Notes: generated by a model not told the origin, from the sequence alone. Counted from the stretch's first letter, positions 1 to 14,100 are shown. The stretch is 64,000 nt of DNA from Vanilla planifolia (GCA_023846275.1 JAIUJO010000296.1:355001-419000), one strand, 5' to 3'. Numbers and translations are program-made.

Positions 1-164
1 TGTCTTTTACTACTTTATGCACACATTTGAAGATCGAAACTTATTTGGAATTCATGCTTTATCTTTGACCTTATAAATAACTAATGACCAAACACTTTCT
101 TTGATCAATTTGGCTTAGTTTTGCTAATATTGAAATGGTCAAACTCGATTCATTAATTTTTTTC

Positions 165-1435
165 TTTCCATTTCTTATTATACTAGAAGCCTCCTCATCC
201 ACTAACATGAGCCTTTTTGACACACTCACACTTCTTCCTTCCCTATGCACATGGCAGTAGTTTATGAAAACACAAAAAATAACGAAAGACAAAAAGAAAT
301 TAATGAGAATCATTCCTTATTAATGGCATTAGAATATTTAACAAGAGTGTCTTATTGATCAAACTCTTTCCTAACAATATTGCAATGCAACCTTCTATGC
401 TCTTGATTCTCCTTTCACGTAATTCTTTTTTGCCAAAATAACACTACTTCACTCATTTCTTTTTATTTGTCTCACACAATCTCATTTGTATAGCCACAAA
501 TTTATAAGCAAGGAGAACCATTTGCACAAGGCCAAGTATGCCATTATTATTGAACTCTTCAACATGGAACTAGATAAGTGCATGTAGTCATAGGGAGTGT
601 TAGAAGACAAAACCTTTTTTTTAGACTCTCTCTACATATGTTCCACACTTTTTATCTTTCTTATACTTACTTTTTGTCTCTTTCTTTAACTATATCTATC
701 TGTCTCCATCATATACTTTATCATAATCTCTATCATCTTTCCTTGACGATTCTCACTCAAAAATTCATGTTCTTCTCTCACTTTCACTTCAATCACTCAT
801 TCAATCTCTTCTAAGTATCTCTGTCTTGCTATACTTTCTTATTTTGTGTGCTGTTTTTTAATGTTTCTCTCTTTCACTCTTCTCTTAAGCTCACTCTCAT
901 TTACTCTATCTCTCATACGTATATCCCACCCTACTCTTTGTGTAGTTCATCTCGTCTTCCTCTTCACATTCTTTAGGTGTATCACTTTCTCGCAATTTAT
1001 TTCTCATTTTCCAACATTTTCTTCTCCCTTTATCTTTCCTCCCTCACCACAAATTCTTATTTATTAATCCCTTTATTCCCTAATTAACTTCAGATGTAAC
1101 CTATTTCCCATGTTCTCATTCTTCATCTTCTCAATGTTATTTTCATAGCAACTTCTTTGTCATGCATTTTTTAGATTTAATTCTCATTTTCTATTAAAAA
1201 TTTAAAAATAATATGAAACTAAAACATTTGTATTTCTTATTCTTATAATGTTCTATATAATAAATGTTTTATTATTTAATAATTAATAAATAAATTATTT
1301 TAATGTCCATCAAAATTCTTTCCATTTAATTGCTATTAGTTAACAATACTCATACACTTCTTATTATTTTTCTTATTGTTTCTCATTTTGTATTTTATCA
1401 TTTTCTTCACCTTCTCCCCTGATCACCTTTCTCTT
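165..1435. repeat. Unit 1 of a diverged 1.27 kb tandem duplication
   Basis: This segment recurs once, immediately downstream. Matching anchors are gagcctttttgacaca at 209 against gagcctttccgacaca at 1484, gcattagaatatttaaca near 326 against acattggaatgtttaaca near 1599, and tagataagtgcat at 571 against ttgataagtgcac at 1844. The spacing is 1273-1278 bases throughout. The unit runs from a mixed-sequence head, through a C/T-rich middle (about 605-1075), to an A/T-rich tail (about 1150-1330). The boundaries are approximate. The short open frames in the C/T-rich part are low-complexity and are not taken as genes. Confidence 0.8.
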
Positions 1436-2713
1436 ATTACAATGATAAACCTACGCATAGAAGCATCTCTAAGCCATTAAATTGAGCCTTTCCGACACAT
1501 CATACTTCTCTCATGTTATGGAAAGGTAATGGTTTATGACAACCAAACTAGCAGTAAAGGGACAACAACAAAGTGATGAGAATCTTTCCTCGCTAATGAC
1601 ATTGGAATGTTTAACAATGGCATCTTATTAACCAAATGCCCTCCTTAAAAAATGGTAATGAAAACTTCCACGATCTTGGTTCTCCTTCTCTATAATTGCA
1701 TATTGCCCAAATCGGAATAGTTCAATAATTTCGTTAAACTTGTTGCACCAATTTACATTTCAATTGCTACATATTTGTAAGTTGGGAGAAATATGTGCTT
1801 AAGTTCAAGTGGGGCATTATTATAGCAATCTCCTACATGAGACTTGATAAGTGCACATACTCATAAGGAATGTTAGAAATAAAAACCCTATTTTTGATTC
1901 TCTTTACTTTTGTTCCACTCTCTATAATACTTTATATCTCTCTCACCCCTACTTTTTGTTGCTTTCTTAAACTATATCCATCTCTTTTTATCACATTTTC
2001 TATCATCATCATGGCCATCTTGTTCTAACTATTCTTGCTCAATATTTATCTTCTTCTCTCTCTTTCACTTCATCGCACTCTCAAAATCTTCTATCACTGT
2101 TTTCTTTTCCACTCTATCTTATTTTCATGCTCTTCTTTTTGTATCTATCTTTCTCTATCCTCTTATGCTCCCTGTCATTCACTCTATCTCCCATATATAT
2201 ATCCCCTTCACTCTTTTTATCTTTCATCTTTGTCTTCTTGTCTCGTTCTTTAGATCTAAAACATTAATACAATTTATTACTAATTGTCTGACTTTTTCTT
2301 CTTCCTTTGTATTTCTTGCCTCTCCTTCATATTATCTCATTTATTTGTCCCTTTATCTTCTAATTTACATTCTTGTATAATTCTTTTTGATGTTCTTATT
2401 CCACTCCATCCTTTCTTAACCTTAAGTTCATAATTATTGCATGATTTTAAAATTTAAACCTAATTTTTTATTTACTAATTTTTTAAAAAATGAAAAATAA
2501 AATATTTCCATAACTTAGTTTTATTATGTCCTTATAATAAATATTTAAATTACTTAATAATTAATAAATTTTTATTTTAATTTCCTTATTTACTCTTTGT
2601 ATTTAATTCCAATTAATTAACAATTCTCAAATCCATCTTCTAAATTTTTTTTCTTATTACTCATCTAACATTTTCATAGATTCCTACTCCTCTCACTCTT
2701 AATATTCCAAACA
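1436..2713. repeat. Unit 2 of the 1.27 kb tandem duplication
   Basis: This is the second copy, in the same order: head (1440-1880), C/T-rich middle (about 1900-2400) and A/T-rich tail (2450-2640). The tail shares attacttaataattaataa at 2549 with attatttaataattaataa at 1271. The copies differ by many substitutions and small indels, so the duplication is old. The alternation of C/T-rich and A/T-rich blocks resembles the larger array at 26.4-41.95 kb, but I found no shared anchor sequence linking the two. Confidence 0.8.
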
Positions 2714-3639
2714 TTTGTTTTCTTCATTTTATTGTTATTGTTATTTTCTTACTCTACTCTTATTCCACTTCTTTTATTTATTTTAACTAAGTTTCATTTT
2801 GTTCTTCCCTTCTTCTAATCCGTCTTCAATTTTTTTTCCTTCTTTTCTTTATATTCATTTTGTGAAATCTTGGTATTTTTTGTTTCAAGCTTTTTGTCAC
2901 TTTATTCTTTTTAATAACAATAAAAAAAATAAATATAAGAATAAATATTTTTATTATTTATTTCATCAAAGTTATAAATATGCTATTTTTAAATATTATT
3001 GTAATTTAATAATTAGAAACATTAATTACTAAAATATTATTCTTTTGCAGTAAGTATTAACCATGGAAAAATACAAATAAATGACATTTCTATAAAAGAG
3101 AAATTTATTTTAATAATTACATCATACTCTTGTGAAATTATTAATTAACGTATTATCTTTTAGGTCTAGATCTCGAAAGGGTGTATTTGCATGATATTGA
3201 AAGGTATGCTAAAACTTATTTATCACCTAGATCATTGAAAGAGGGTTAGCTTTCAGTAATATATCCATAAAGAGCCTATCTATAGCTGTTATAAGTTTTA
3301 AATAAAAAAATCATATGATCACTAGGTTGGCAAGAACTTTCCCAAAAGAATAGGAATTGTAATAAATTTTAACATAAGGAATGTTAACATAAAGTAAAAG
3401 TGGTTTAAACAATACACACCAAATGTTTAAAATGGGTAGTGAAGTGGCATGGTACGCACTTAAGTGGTATTCATAAAAGTCAAGAGGAAATCACAGTCAC
3501 ATACACTAACATGAAAATTGGATGCGACGATTAAGTTTCCCAAAAGTTGAAACAAAGTGAAGAACTTTTTTTTGTGAGTTACTGATATTTGGAATGTTGC
3601 ATAGTGGATGAAGATCTTCCTTATTAAGTCTCCCATATT
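2714..3639. other. A/T- and pyrimidine-rich sequence, nothing recognised
   Basis: Low-complexity pyrimidine-rich sequence runs to about 2890 and is followed by A/T-rich DNA. A 77-codon + strand frame (2799-3032) and a 62-codon - strand frame (3460-3648) show no recognisable motif. No gene is supported. Confidence 0.5.
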
Positions 3640-3960
3640 CCTATCCATTCCTACTCTAGAATCATACTTTTAGATTATTTTCACACAATAAGGTGGAATA
3701 AAAAGTGATTAGTGGCAACACATAGATACTATTAAAAAGCTTATCTCAAACAATGTCGTGAGCATACCTATTTATAATGACCGCAAGAGTGCAATAATAA
3801 TTTTCCTGACTTAAGAAATCTAAAAGATATATTTTTTATTTTCAAAAAAATTTAGAATTTCAAAATTGATCATAATTTACAGAGGAAATAATGTGAAGTT
3901 TACCAATAAAAACTAAAAACATGACTTAAAAAATTACAAATGCAATTAATGTAAGTAGTT
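3640..3960 (+). mobile_element. Possible Ty1-copia RNase H relic (fossil)
   Basis: One frame on the + strand near 3740-3820 reads VVSIPIYNDRKSAIII. This resembles the PIYCDNKSAI stretch of the copia RNase H domain. The flanking sequence is too decayed to extend the match confidently. If real, it is an old, heavily broken fragment of a virus-like LTR element. No LTRs were identified. A chance match cannot be excluded. Confidence 0.3.
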
Positions 3961-6451
3961 TTCAAGAAGGCTATGCTTTTGGAGTGGTGGTAATAATAAG
4001 TGGTAAGGCAACATGTGGTGTGGTTGTTGTGGCACTCACAGATTGGTGTGTGATGCTTTCGATCCAATTTTGATGGGTGGTGTGATTGGGGAGGAGTGGG
4101 TGGAGATGCACGTGATGCTTCACTACTAACTTTTAGGTCAGTGCAAATTAGAGATAATCAACATGGGCTTTTGAGTCGATGCATTTATGCACTAAGTCTA
4201 CGTAGGTTGAGCAAATTATTGAGGATGTAGGTTATTGTGGGTCACACGAACAATGTCTACATCTTTAATAGTAGGGTTAACTATGGGAGACAGTGACAAA
4301 AAGCCTCTAAATAAATTTTAAGCCATTGATGGTGGAATGTTTAACAACATTTTACATTAACAAAATTATGGTTGACTAAGGGGATGACTTATGCTTACTA
4401 TAAAGCTAAAAATATTTGAAGCACTATCAAGTGATCTTCAAATGACCTAAACTAAAGTCAACATGCAAATAACTTGACCCCAATAAATGAAATGCTTGAA
4501 ATTTATAATTAATATTCATTTATAAAGAAAGGCACTTTAATTAAATTTCCAAGGATCAATAAATTTTTTTTACCAACTTTGTCAAGATTTAAGGTTATGT
4601 CAAAAAATATTATCTATGCATACATATGATGAAATACATAGATTATTTCTTTGCAATATTCCTTGATTTTTTGAGATATCTCCATTAACCATGATGCCTA
4701 ATTTTTAACTTAAACATCATGGAAGAGTTACACTTGCAAAATGAGATTCGTGTTGAAGAACTTTCTAAAAGTCAATTTTTTGTTATTAAACCTTCACATA
4801 AAGCATTAACATTATGGTAAAACCTAGTAACTTAGCCAAACCCTAACGGCATCAATTAGCCAGATATTTCTTTTCCATGGGTATACTTGGGAAGCTCATA
4901 ACATGACTTGATTATGTGATGTGAGGTTGTCTTAGAATTTATGTTGATTTAGACTATTTCTATGGTGAGTTATGACACTTGGTTTTTGATGGGAAGCTTG
5001 GAAGTTCTAACTTTAAGCCAAAAAAAGGCTTGGTTAATTTAGGCCCTTATTAGGCTAATAATAATAACTTAGATTTGGATGAAAGTGCTTATGGTTGAGG
5101 ATAGTTTTTTATTTGTAATTATTGTCATGGTCATATGATTAATCCCATAATTAGCTTTAAATTAGATGGAGACTATTGGGTGGACTGCTAGAAAGTGATG
5201 CTTTAAATTTCCAAAGTTGGAGTAGCCTAAAGAAATGAGTTATTATTAATTTGAACTTATGTTATTGTAAACCAGACCTTGAATAATTAAATGAAACCTT
5301 AGCATGCCTTAAATAAGACCATTGAGGCTTAGATGAAACCTAAAGATATGTTATATAATAAATATAAGATTTAGTTGAAACCTCATAGTATCATAGATAA
5401 GAAATTTTGGGTTTAGGTGAAGCTAAAAGTACCTTAGATGTCGACATTATGGTTTAAAAGGAATCCTAGATTGTATAGATAATTAAAACGAAGTAATAAT
5501 AAAATAAAAGCATTGGCACGTGGGGATTCTTTAAGTATACTTTCTCTAAGGCCTTATATAAGATAGACTCTTCATCAAACCATATGTAATAATTATGTAA
5601 CAAAGAGAGTCTTGTTTTTGACATCAAATTAAAATTAGGCTTAAAAATAGGCTAGACATTCTAATGATATTGTCTAAATCTCAAGCATGACATGGAGTTT
5701 TAGGTAAGAGAATTAATCAACATTTCTAATATCTTAGGAGAAGAGTTGACTTCCTCAATAGTAGCCATATAATTGATATGGCTCAGGTTTGCCAAATAGG
5801 AATTAAAGTTAGTAATGCAAGTCATGTAAACTATGGTTTAAAAAATTAGTTATGATAATCTTAAATGTGCCTGTTGGTTAAAGCTAAGCTTTAGTTTTTA
5901 GTTAAAGCTAAAGTTGTAGCCCAATTAGGCTTAGAAATCTTATATATGACCATAGGCATGGCTAACAGAAAGATTCTTCATATGTGTTACATCTTAGCAT
6001 CGTAGCATGCCTTCGATTGTTTAAGGCTTTCCTTAAAATGTTTATATGACAAATAGATCACCATATATTCTTGATTAGGATTTAGGATAACCCTACATTT
6101 ACTCTTATAGTTGGTAAAAGTTGGTAGATTAAGATCATGATGTCTAACTAGATGATCTTACCTTAGATAAGATTTATGGATGGAACATTGCTTAGTTTTG
6201 GACCCTTAAGCTATTGATGTATAAAGTTTTGCAAAGAGTGTCAGATTAGTGATCTGACTAATAGGTAATTTGCTTAGTTTAAAAGAGAGGGCTAGTCTAC
6301 TTAATCATGTACTCCAATTAGTTGCATCATAAACTCATTCATTATATTAGCTTAGTGATCTACCATGCATCTATTCACATTTCTGATCTTTATATTAATT
6401 TTATCCTACTTTATATATTTGATATAGAACCACACCAGTACATATTATTTC
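3961..6451. other. AT-rich intergenic DNA, nothing recognised
   Basis: No open frame of useful length, no tRNA-like fold and no clear terminal repeat was found. CpG is rare while TpG and CpA are common, as expected of methylated and deaminated old repeat DNA. The likely content is unrecognisable transposon remains. Confidence 0.5.
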
Positions 6452-6799
6452 TATCGTTTGACTTAAAGATTTATTATTGACTCCAGATCTACTCTCCTAT
6501 TATTTTGATATGTAGCACTAAGGATATAATAACTTTCTTATGAGTTTGAGATTAGAGCTATCTTGCTGAGTATTTAAATATTCATTAGCTTTATTTAATT
6601 CTTTATTTTTGTCGTAGTGATGTTGTATCGTTTGACTTAAAGATTTATTATTGAGTGCAGATCTACTCTCCTATTATTTTGATATGTAGCACTAAGGATA
6701 TAATAACTTTCTTATGAGTTTGAGATTAGAGCTATCTTGTTGAGTATTTAAATATTCATTAGCTTTATTTAATTCTTTATTTTTTTCGTAGTGATGTTG
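6452..6799. repeat. Near-identical 174-bp tandem duplication
   Basis: Copy 1 is 6452-6625 and copy 2 is 6626-6799. Both begin tatcgtttgacttaaagat and end in gtagtgatgttgt. I see only a few differences, for example actccagatc against agtgcagatc and cttgctgag against cttgttgag. The high identity against a decayed background suggests a recent duplication. Function is unknown. Confidence 0.92.
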
Positions 6800-9700
6800 T
6801 TTCTTTTGAAGGATATTAGGTTGTGTTGGATGTTACTTTAGGACATTGATAATTGAATTTTGTATTGTTACTTATGATGGACTTCATTTGTGGATATTAT
6901 GATTTATACATATGGCTATGTATGCTTTTCGTTACATTTTCTCTTTTTACTACATATAAATAAGTATATATAAATTGCCAAACTTAGGGTGAACTAGTCT
7001 CTAAATTATTTGGGTAAAAAATCATTAAAGGGTATCATTTATTGTATCGTACATGCTGTGATCATCATGATTAGATAAATTGTGGAATCATAACTTCTAG
7101 TTTGAGTATCAAGCCCAATGTGCAAAAGGTTATTTAGCCATGATCTTTGACTATATATGGGTTTTGTTGCACTGGGGATTATATATAAGAAAAGTTGTTC
7201 AAAAAAAATTTGTGACACTAAGTTAGAATGAGAACAAGGTCTTTAAATAGATTAAATTAATAATGATATTTGTAATAAATTCAAAAATTGAATGAATTAT
7301 TTGCATTTTTTTGCAATTAAAATGAAATTTTTAAACATGTTCTTTATTAAGGGTAGTTATGAGACCATTATGCAATGTTTCATCTTACGAACTACTAAAT
7401 AATACAAAGTTGATGATGTGACATGTTCATGTGTTTGAGATCATGTATTTTACTTTAAATAATAAGAAAAGTTGTTTGGGTAAATTTCGTGCAAACTATT
7501 ATGAGGGAATTTTTTTAGGTTTTATAAAAAATAAATTTATTCTATGCAACAAGTTTCACATTGTCCTTCATATATGCAATTTGATATCTAGTTAGACGTA
7601 ACTAGATTTAGCTACTATAGTCAAAGTAGTCAGCTTTGAATTTTTTTTCATTGGCTCATGCCCTCAAAATGTGATATGTTTTTTTTGCTACCAATATGCA
7701 TCATAATTGACTAATTCAATAATAAGAGGTCTCATAAAAGAATCATGTAGCCAAAAATAGAGCAATAATGGCACATTAACAATGTACTTGTCTAATAAAA
7801 GAACTAAAGAGTACTATAGCATTTTGATGCATAATATCCTAAGCGTTGTCTTGTACAAGCCTGTTTTAGTGAGGTACACAAGAGTCACAACATGATCAAG
7901 CAAACCTTATTCTCTCAAGTAATACATATCTAAAGTGCAGTCAAGAGACATGAACATGGTTCAATGATTTCTAGAATGAATAAAACATGCACCCATGGAA
8001 AGAAACTTTCTAACACAAAGAAATTAATGTTTAAATATAAATCGTAAAGCTATTGATTAGATGTATTTGCCTAATGTGATAACTAGAACAGTCATATTTG
8101 AATGATAATGTCCACTTTTTAGTTGAAACAATAACCATTAATAAAACTTTTCTAATTTGATAATTAAAGATTATCAAGGCTATTTTTATAGCTTATAAAG
8201 CATATAATGAAAGGAATGCTTTTGTAGAAGAAAATATCTATGTGAAAGATGAATCCCTTTGTAAAGTTTGTTAAAGTCAAGAATCATATGATTAATAAGA
8301 TAAATAAGATGAATTAAGTTTGAAGGATGAGCAGCTAGGCAAAACCAAGGAAGAGAAAGTAATAGTAGATGTTAGAGGCCAACATGTGAAAGAAATGAAT
8401 TTCTCTAAAGATCATCCTAGTGATTTGATACACCAAATTTTTCAAATTCTCTTTAAAAACAAAGGAAACAAAAAGCCATATATCTAATAATGTAACAACA
8501 AATGAATGACACATTACAATGCTAACACAATCAAATGGCTCACGAACATACTTAGCCATATATATGCAATGTTCAAAAACATTAAAGTCCTAGTCTAACA
8601 AAAAACAAGCAAAATTATTCAAATAACAAAGAATAAAAATAGTACTCCATGGTGGTCCAATGTTCATTAATAATTATAGCTAACATTGATGAATGGAACT
8701 AGTAGCTCAATTACCAAAAATCATAAAATTCAGGAAGAATGTCATCTAAAAAATATACTTACTCTGATGCTACTAATTAGGTGCTTAGTGTACTAAATTC
8801 AATCAAGTGCTCTCCCCTACCCAATAGAGTCATGGTATGGACTGACACTCATATCACATATTGTGACCTAATCTTCTAAACTTCTAAGAATAATCAAATT
8901 TGACAACATCCTGGGCTCTAAGAGTCCCTAATAATATCGTGTACTCCTCAACTAACCTATACATTTCTAAGGCTCAAAACTAAGCTCTTTCAAGCATTCA
9001 ATCAAGAACATGAAGGACATAATCACCTTAGAATTCGTCCAAACTTTTTGATGGGCCAAAGCTTTTGCTTCACAAGACATAGTCATGACATGTCTCAAGC
9101 TTTCCAAGCATATTTGAGGCAATAAGAAACCTAGTCACAAGAATACCATTGGTTTGGCTAAGTTTCTAAGTGCTATTATAAAGTTTATGCCCTTGGATAA
9201 AGTCTAATTTGCACAATCTAGCACTTTCCACATTTCTTAAAAAGTTCATGCAGTAGAAATATACATCCTATTCTTGTTGTGATACTCAAGTTGAAATTGT
9301 GTTATCTTAACTATGTTTTCATGTATTATATGCAAGTTTCTAGCAAAAAAATTCAATATAATAGCATGCATTTTCATTTCATTTTAGTATAAATTCTCAC
9401 TTCTAATCACTTAACAAACAAAGATGTGTCAAAAAAATGAAAATAGATATCCACCAAAAAAGGTAGTGAAATAGTTGATAAATTACCCTAGCATTCTTAG
9501 TTTACATAAAATAAAAGGAGAACCTTCAAGATCATAGTAATCACTTGTTATCAATTTAAAAACAATTCTATCATCCCTTAATTAAAGAATTTTTTTAAAC
9601 ATCAATTTGTCATTTAATATTTTGAATATTATATGACATTCTCCATGCTAACCACAAGCTTATTTTGTATTAATCTTCATGTAACCGAAAGGCATTTCAA

Positions 9701-11639
9701 TTAAACATAGTTTTAGCCACAATAACCAATATTCAAAAGCAATCTTTTGAATTCACAAACTTGATAAGTGATGTTCCATCTTACATTCTCATGTATGATT
9801 TTTGTAAAGAATATACAATTATTTTAACAATATTTCACATCATAAATGGTAGAAGACCATAATGAGCTCACAAATTACTTGAAGTGATAAGTGAAATAAA
9901 TTCATCATGATATACAAAATTTCATAGGAAAGGGTTTAAATGACTGCTTCCATAGTCATTCTCCACACCACATGATAATTTTGCAATATAGTGATATTTA
10001 TCTTTATATAGATCTTAACTGAATTTAATGTACAATCTCAAGGATCATTATCCCTTGTAATCTTAGTAGAGGACTTTTCTTTGTCTAGGTTTTCCTTCCA
10101 CTTCTTCCACACATAAAACACTTCTTCCTCTCATACTCTTGATTGATCTTCTTTCATGTTCTTATAGCTAGAATTTTTTTCTAAAACATACCAAAACCAC
10201 ATATTAATAATCCTTAAATAAAGGGATTTTGCTAACTACTAAGAAGGGTTTTATCTTAAGCACAAAGCCCACCCAAATCAAAGGTGAACAATTCCTCAAT
10301 TTCAAGAATTTCATGCACATCTATATTTTCATATAACCATGGTTTTATTTTAATAAGGAGGATGTAAAGCTTTCCCTCTAGGTTATTTAGTTTAACATTA
10401 TCAAGATTTCATATAATACATCACCTCAAAAAAAGAAAGAATTCATATTAAAATTGTCCTCGCTTTTAACGAACCTAAATGTTCAAGATTCAAAATTCAA
10501 AATAAATTTTTCTTAACATTCCAAATTTAAATACATTTCATTTCAAAATTAAAATACTAAATGCCTTAAAGAGGAAACATACCATGATTAAGGCACAAAT
10601 AAGTAGAAATAATGGTTATGTGACATCACCCCTAGCTTACCTTAGATTTCATTCTAAAGTATTGACAATTTCAATAGCCATTTGTGAGGCATTTCAGCCT
10701 AATCAACCCTAATGGTATTATGATATATGTATATCCCCTTTTTATTGCATGTTAGTTTTATAATATGGTTCAACGATTCTGTATTGACCTTTCCAGCTCA
10801 TCCTCTCTTATATTATTATAGGTTGAAGGAGATAGGAGTTATTTTGGGCTAGTATTGGGATCATCAGAGTTAGTAGACCAAATGGATGACATTTTCACTT
10901 GAATTATTTCTAAATAATAATAGTTGAGCTATTATTTATATTCTTGATTATTTGTTATACTTATTAATGTACTTTGAATTCTATTAGAATATTATTTATT
11001 GACTTTTATATTATAAGTTTACATTCATTTTAGATTGGACTTGACTTATAATGCCATTTCAATAGTTCATTTTTATGATTTACATATTCTTGTTAATAGA
11101 TATTTAGATTTGTGAGTTATATGATTATGTTGGTATTTCAACATGTATGGCAACATTTGTAAGGTTTATTAATTGATATGTGAATTTGGTTGCACTAAGT
11201 AGTTCAAAAAAATTTCTAAAAAACCAACTGCTGGATATGAGTTCCCAAGTAAATAAAAACTAAGCAAAATGTCTATTAACCTTTTGTTAAAGATGTAGTG
11301 CATGGAGACTAGATGGTTAATCAATGGATAATGTGGGGCAAATTAGTAGAATAAGTTATGAGGTCATTAAAAGAGCAGTAAGAAAAATTCATTATAGTTG
11401 AAAAAAATAAAGTGTTCTAAGTCACAAGAAAATTTAATTTGTTACCATGCTAAGGATGAAATATATTAGAAAAAAAAAGTAGATTTTAAAGGGTACAAGA
11501 AATTGGATTTGAACTCCAAATAATTTCACTTATCCATCATGGGCAAAATACCTAAGCTTTCTATCAATAAGAAAAAAAAGGAGAAGATACCAGATTAATG
11601 AAGGAGATCAATCAAGTATTGAGGCTATTCAAGATTTTG
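6800..11639. other. AT-rich intergenic DNA, nothing firmly recognised
   Basis: No supported gene. The longest frame (74 codons, - strand, 8335-8559) has no motif. CpG is depleted throughout. The stretch 10620-11160 begins tgacatcacccctagctta, loosely like a deaminated LTR start, but neither terminal repeats nor internal domains support it. Confidence 0.5.
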
Positions 11640-12060
11640 AAGAGTTATCATACCACTTTGATGAGAATTAACAAAACATTAATGGTTGAAATAACTAATG
11701 GTTAGTAAAAGGTAGCAAACTCACACTCATTAAAATATTTGGTCCAAAAGTAGTTTCGCAGCTAATGTTAAGCTACCATTGATGTATCTACCATTTCACT
11801 TGAAGAATCCATGGGTTTGCTACTTACAAATGAAATGGTTCATGCGAGAAGAAAAATTGAAGTATTGTCTATAAAGACCGAGAAATCATAAAAGAAGTAA
11901 AAGCCAATAGACTTGTATTCCTCTTCCACTAATATGGTAGCCTTAATCTGTAAAGGATTATATTTGTTATTTCAAAACTGTGTTACAATTAGGAAAACCT
12001 ATGATGTTCGGAAACTAAAGTAGAAGATGATGCAAATGATGATGTAGGCTTCATAGATTG
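11640..12060 (+). mobile_element. Ty1-copia gag relic (fossil)
   Basis: The + strand near 11782-11870 reads STISLEESMGLLLTNEMVHA. This resembles the part of the plant copia gag (UBN2) domain typically written LSTLSLEELIGSLLTHEM. The adjoining frames on both sides are plausible gag remains but are very decayed. The element is old and broken many times. LTRs and pol were not found next to it. It lies in the opposite orientation to the copia fossil at 18.1-25.4 kb, so it is a separate copy. Confidence 0.4.
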
Positions 12061-12099
12061 TAGAATGACTACACTCATTCATCTTGGTTACCTTATGTA

Positions 12100-12934
12100 T
12101 AAAGTGAGCATTGAAAATTTAAAAAATTAGTGAAAAAAGAAGAAGTATATGTAGATAACTTGGATTAACTATAATGAATCCTCCTCAAGGGAAGAAGAGA
12201 AAAACGTTGTATTTTACTTATGGTAATACATAGAGACATTGTGTATACTACTAATGATAATGAGATATAATCTTCTTTTAATGTTTATTTTGAGAAGTAA
12301 TACATGAAATTTTTCATAAATATAATAAATTTGTCTCTAGTGTAATATGTTGAAAGAAGATAAAGGAAATCTCTAGGTCTTATGTGGTCATTTAAATCAC
12401 ATCATTATCAATTATTTAATTATATAAAAAACTATTACAATGCAGTTGTTAATGTGACAATTCAAAAAATATGCCTATCCATTAATTGAATGAGTTTAAA
12501 ACACTTCATCTCTTCATGTACATCACATGGTACCAATATCAAATGTTACCATATTTTGAAACATAGACACTTTGAATCTCAATTCAAGATTAAAAGAAAT
12601 ATTCACTTCAAATTAAAAGATATATTTGGGTAAGAAGAGATTGCTTCAATACAATTTCAATTATAACAACTCAATCTAAAAGGATTTAGGTTCTAAAATC
12701 TAATAAGTAGTTAACATTTGCAACCGTTCCTTCCATCAATGATTGGAGAGGCTATATGGAATTTTGATAGTTATTGCTTAAGGAACATGATTAGTTACTC
12801 TTATCTATTCATCCATTTGAAGTAATATGATGATGTTCAAGTTGTGCTTAATATGATGGTGTTGAAGTAATACAATTATTACGAGGTTTTAAGTACAATC
12901 TTCATAGCATTTGACAATTATGTGACACTGATTC
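12100..12934. other. AT-rich DNA before the family B LINE
   Basis: No gene or motif recognised. Base composition changes abruptly to G-rich, CpG-containing sequence at about 12935-12945, which I take as the 5' end of the LINE that follows. Confidence 0.5.
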
Positions 12935-13208
12935 ATTGTGCAGCCTTGTGAAATCGGTGGCTTCTGGGTCCGGTGACCTTGGCAAAAGGTAAAGTAGTGC
13001 TGGTTGAGGTATCTGAACATCGGATGTAGGGAGCTGAAGCTGTGGGGCATGCTACTACTCATACCGTGATGGCTGAACTGATTGTGCTAGGGGAGGAAGA
13101 GAACAAGGCTGAGGAGCGTGTGGGATGCGTGCGGTCAGAGGGTACGTAGTGTCATGATTATGGTGCTGTTGTGGGGTGGTGTGCAGTGCTCCACTATAGG
13201 ATACGAAT

Positions 13209-14100
13209 ATGGAGGCCCAGCCCAATAGAGTTAGCTTCAGGGAGGCCTTGATTTCCAAGAATGAAGTTTCAAGCGAACGTGTAACATCCTCTGTGCATCC
13301 AGCTACCATCGATGTTATGGATAGAGCAGCAGGCATGCCAAACGATGTTGAAAACGAAGATGCAGTTATGTCCTTTGAAGCATCCTATAGATGCATTGAA
13401 TTCCACAAGTTCGATTTGGTCGGGCGCATGTTCGGGAATACCCTCTCGTTCTTCATTATCGCATGGGTACTGCATAAGCAATGGGGTCATTACATAATCT
13501 TTAGGATTCTGGATTTGTCTGTCGGATGCTTCTGCCTACACTTTGACTCGATTTGTGATAGAAACGAAGTTTGGCTGGGCAGCCCGTAGCAAGTTGTCGG
13601 CCAAGCCATGGGGCTAGACATGTGGATGCATGAATTTCGACCAAATGCCATGACGATGATGTGTGCATCGGTGTGGGTGTTTTTCCCTTGCCTCCCTTTA
13701 ATATACTAGGATGTGGAAAAAATCCTGAGAATTGCTAAGGCGATTGAAGAGCCAATCTTGCTGGACGGGTGGACCGTCGACATGTAGAGATCCGCATTTA
13801 CTAGGGTGTGTGTTCAAATGGATCTCTCGGAGCCCTTAAAACCTGGCATGTGGTTAAGAGGGGAGTTTGGCAGAGTCCACCAACCATTCGAGTATGAGGG
13901 GCTGCCTCGGCTATGCTTCAGCTGTGGGCATGTTGGTCACCTTGCAGGGCAGTTCAGTATAAACACAACTAAGGAGGCTCTGCTTGCGTGCACTCCTGAG
14001 ATGACGAGTAGTGGGAAGGAAGTGGGGAAGCATGATGAGACAACAACCAAATATGCTATGGCTCATGACGACAATGAGCTTGGACGTAGATCACTATAAG
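13209..14100 (+). pseudogene. LINE family B ORF1 remnant (DUF4283-like, zinc knuckle)
   Basis: ORF1 of plant L1 elements encodes an RNA-binding protein that coats the element RNA. The first frame (13209-13589, 126 codons) opens MEAQPNRVSFREALISK and runs into a DUF4283-like region with LVGRMFGNTLSF. After frame breaks the reading continues at 13806-14099 with VCVQMDLSEPLKPGMWL, typical of the segment before the knuckle. The knuckle CFSCGHVGHLAGQF (about 13914-13955) fits CX2CX4HX4C except that the last Cys is Phe. The homologous knuckle in copy 2 keeps that Cys. The gene cannot make a full protein. Confidence 0.85.

Noticed and set aside
10620-11165. Possible solo LTR beginning tgacatcacccctagctta
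   Set aside because: The resemblance is only to a generic deaminated LTR start. I found no matching second copy, no tg..ca ends with a target duplication and no internal domain.
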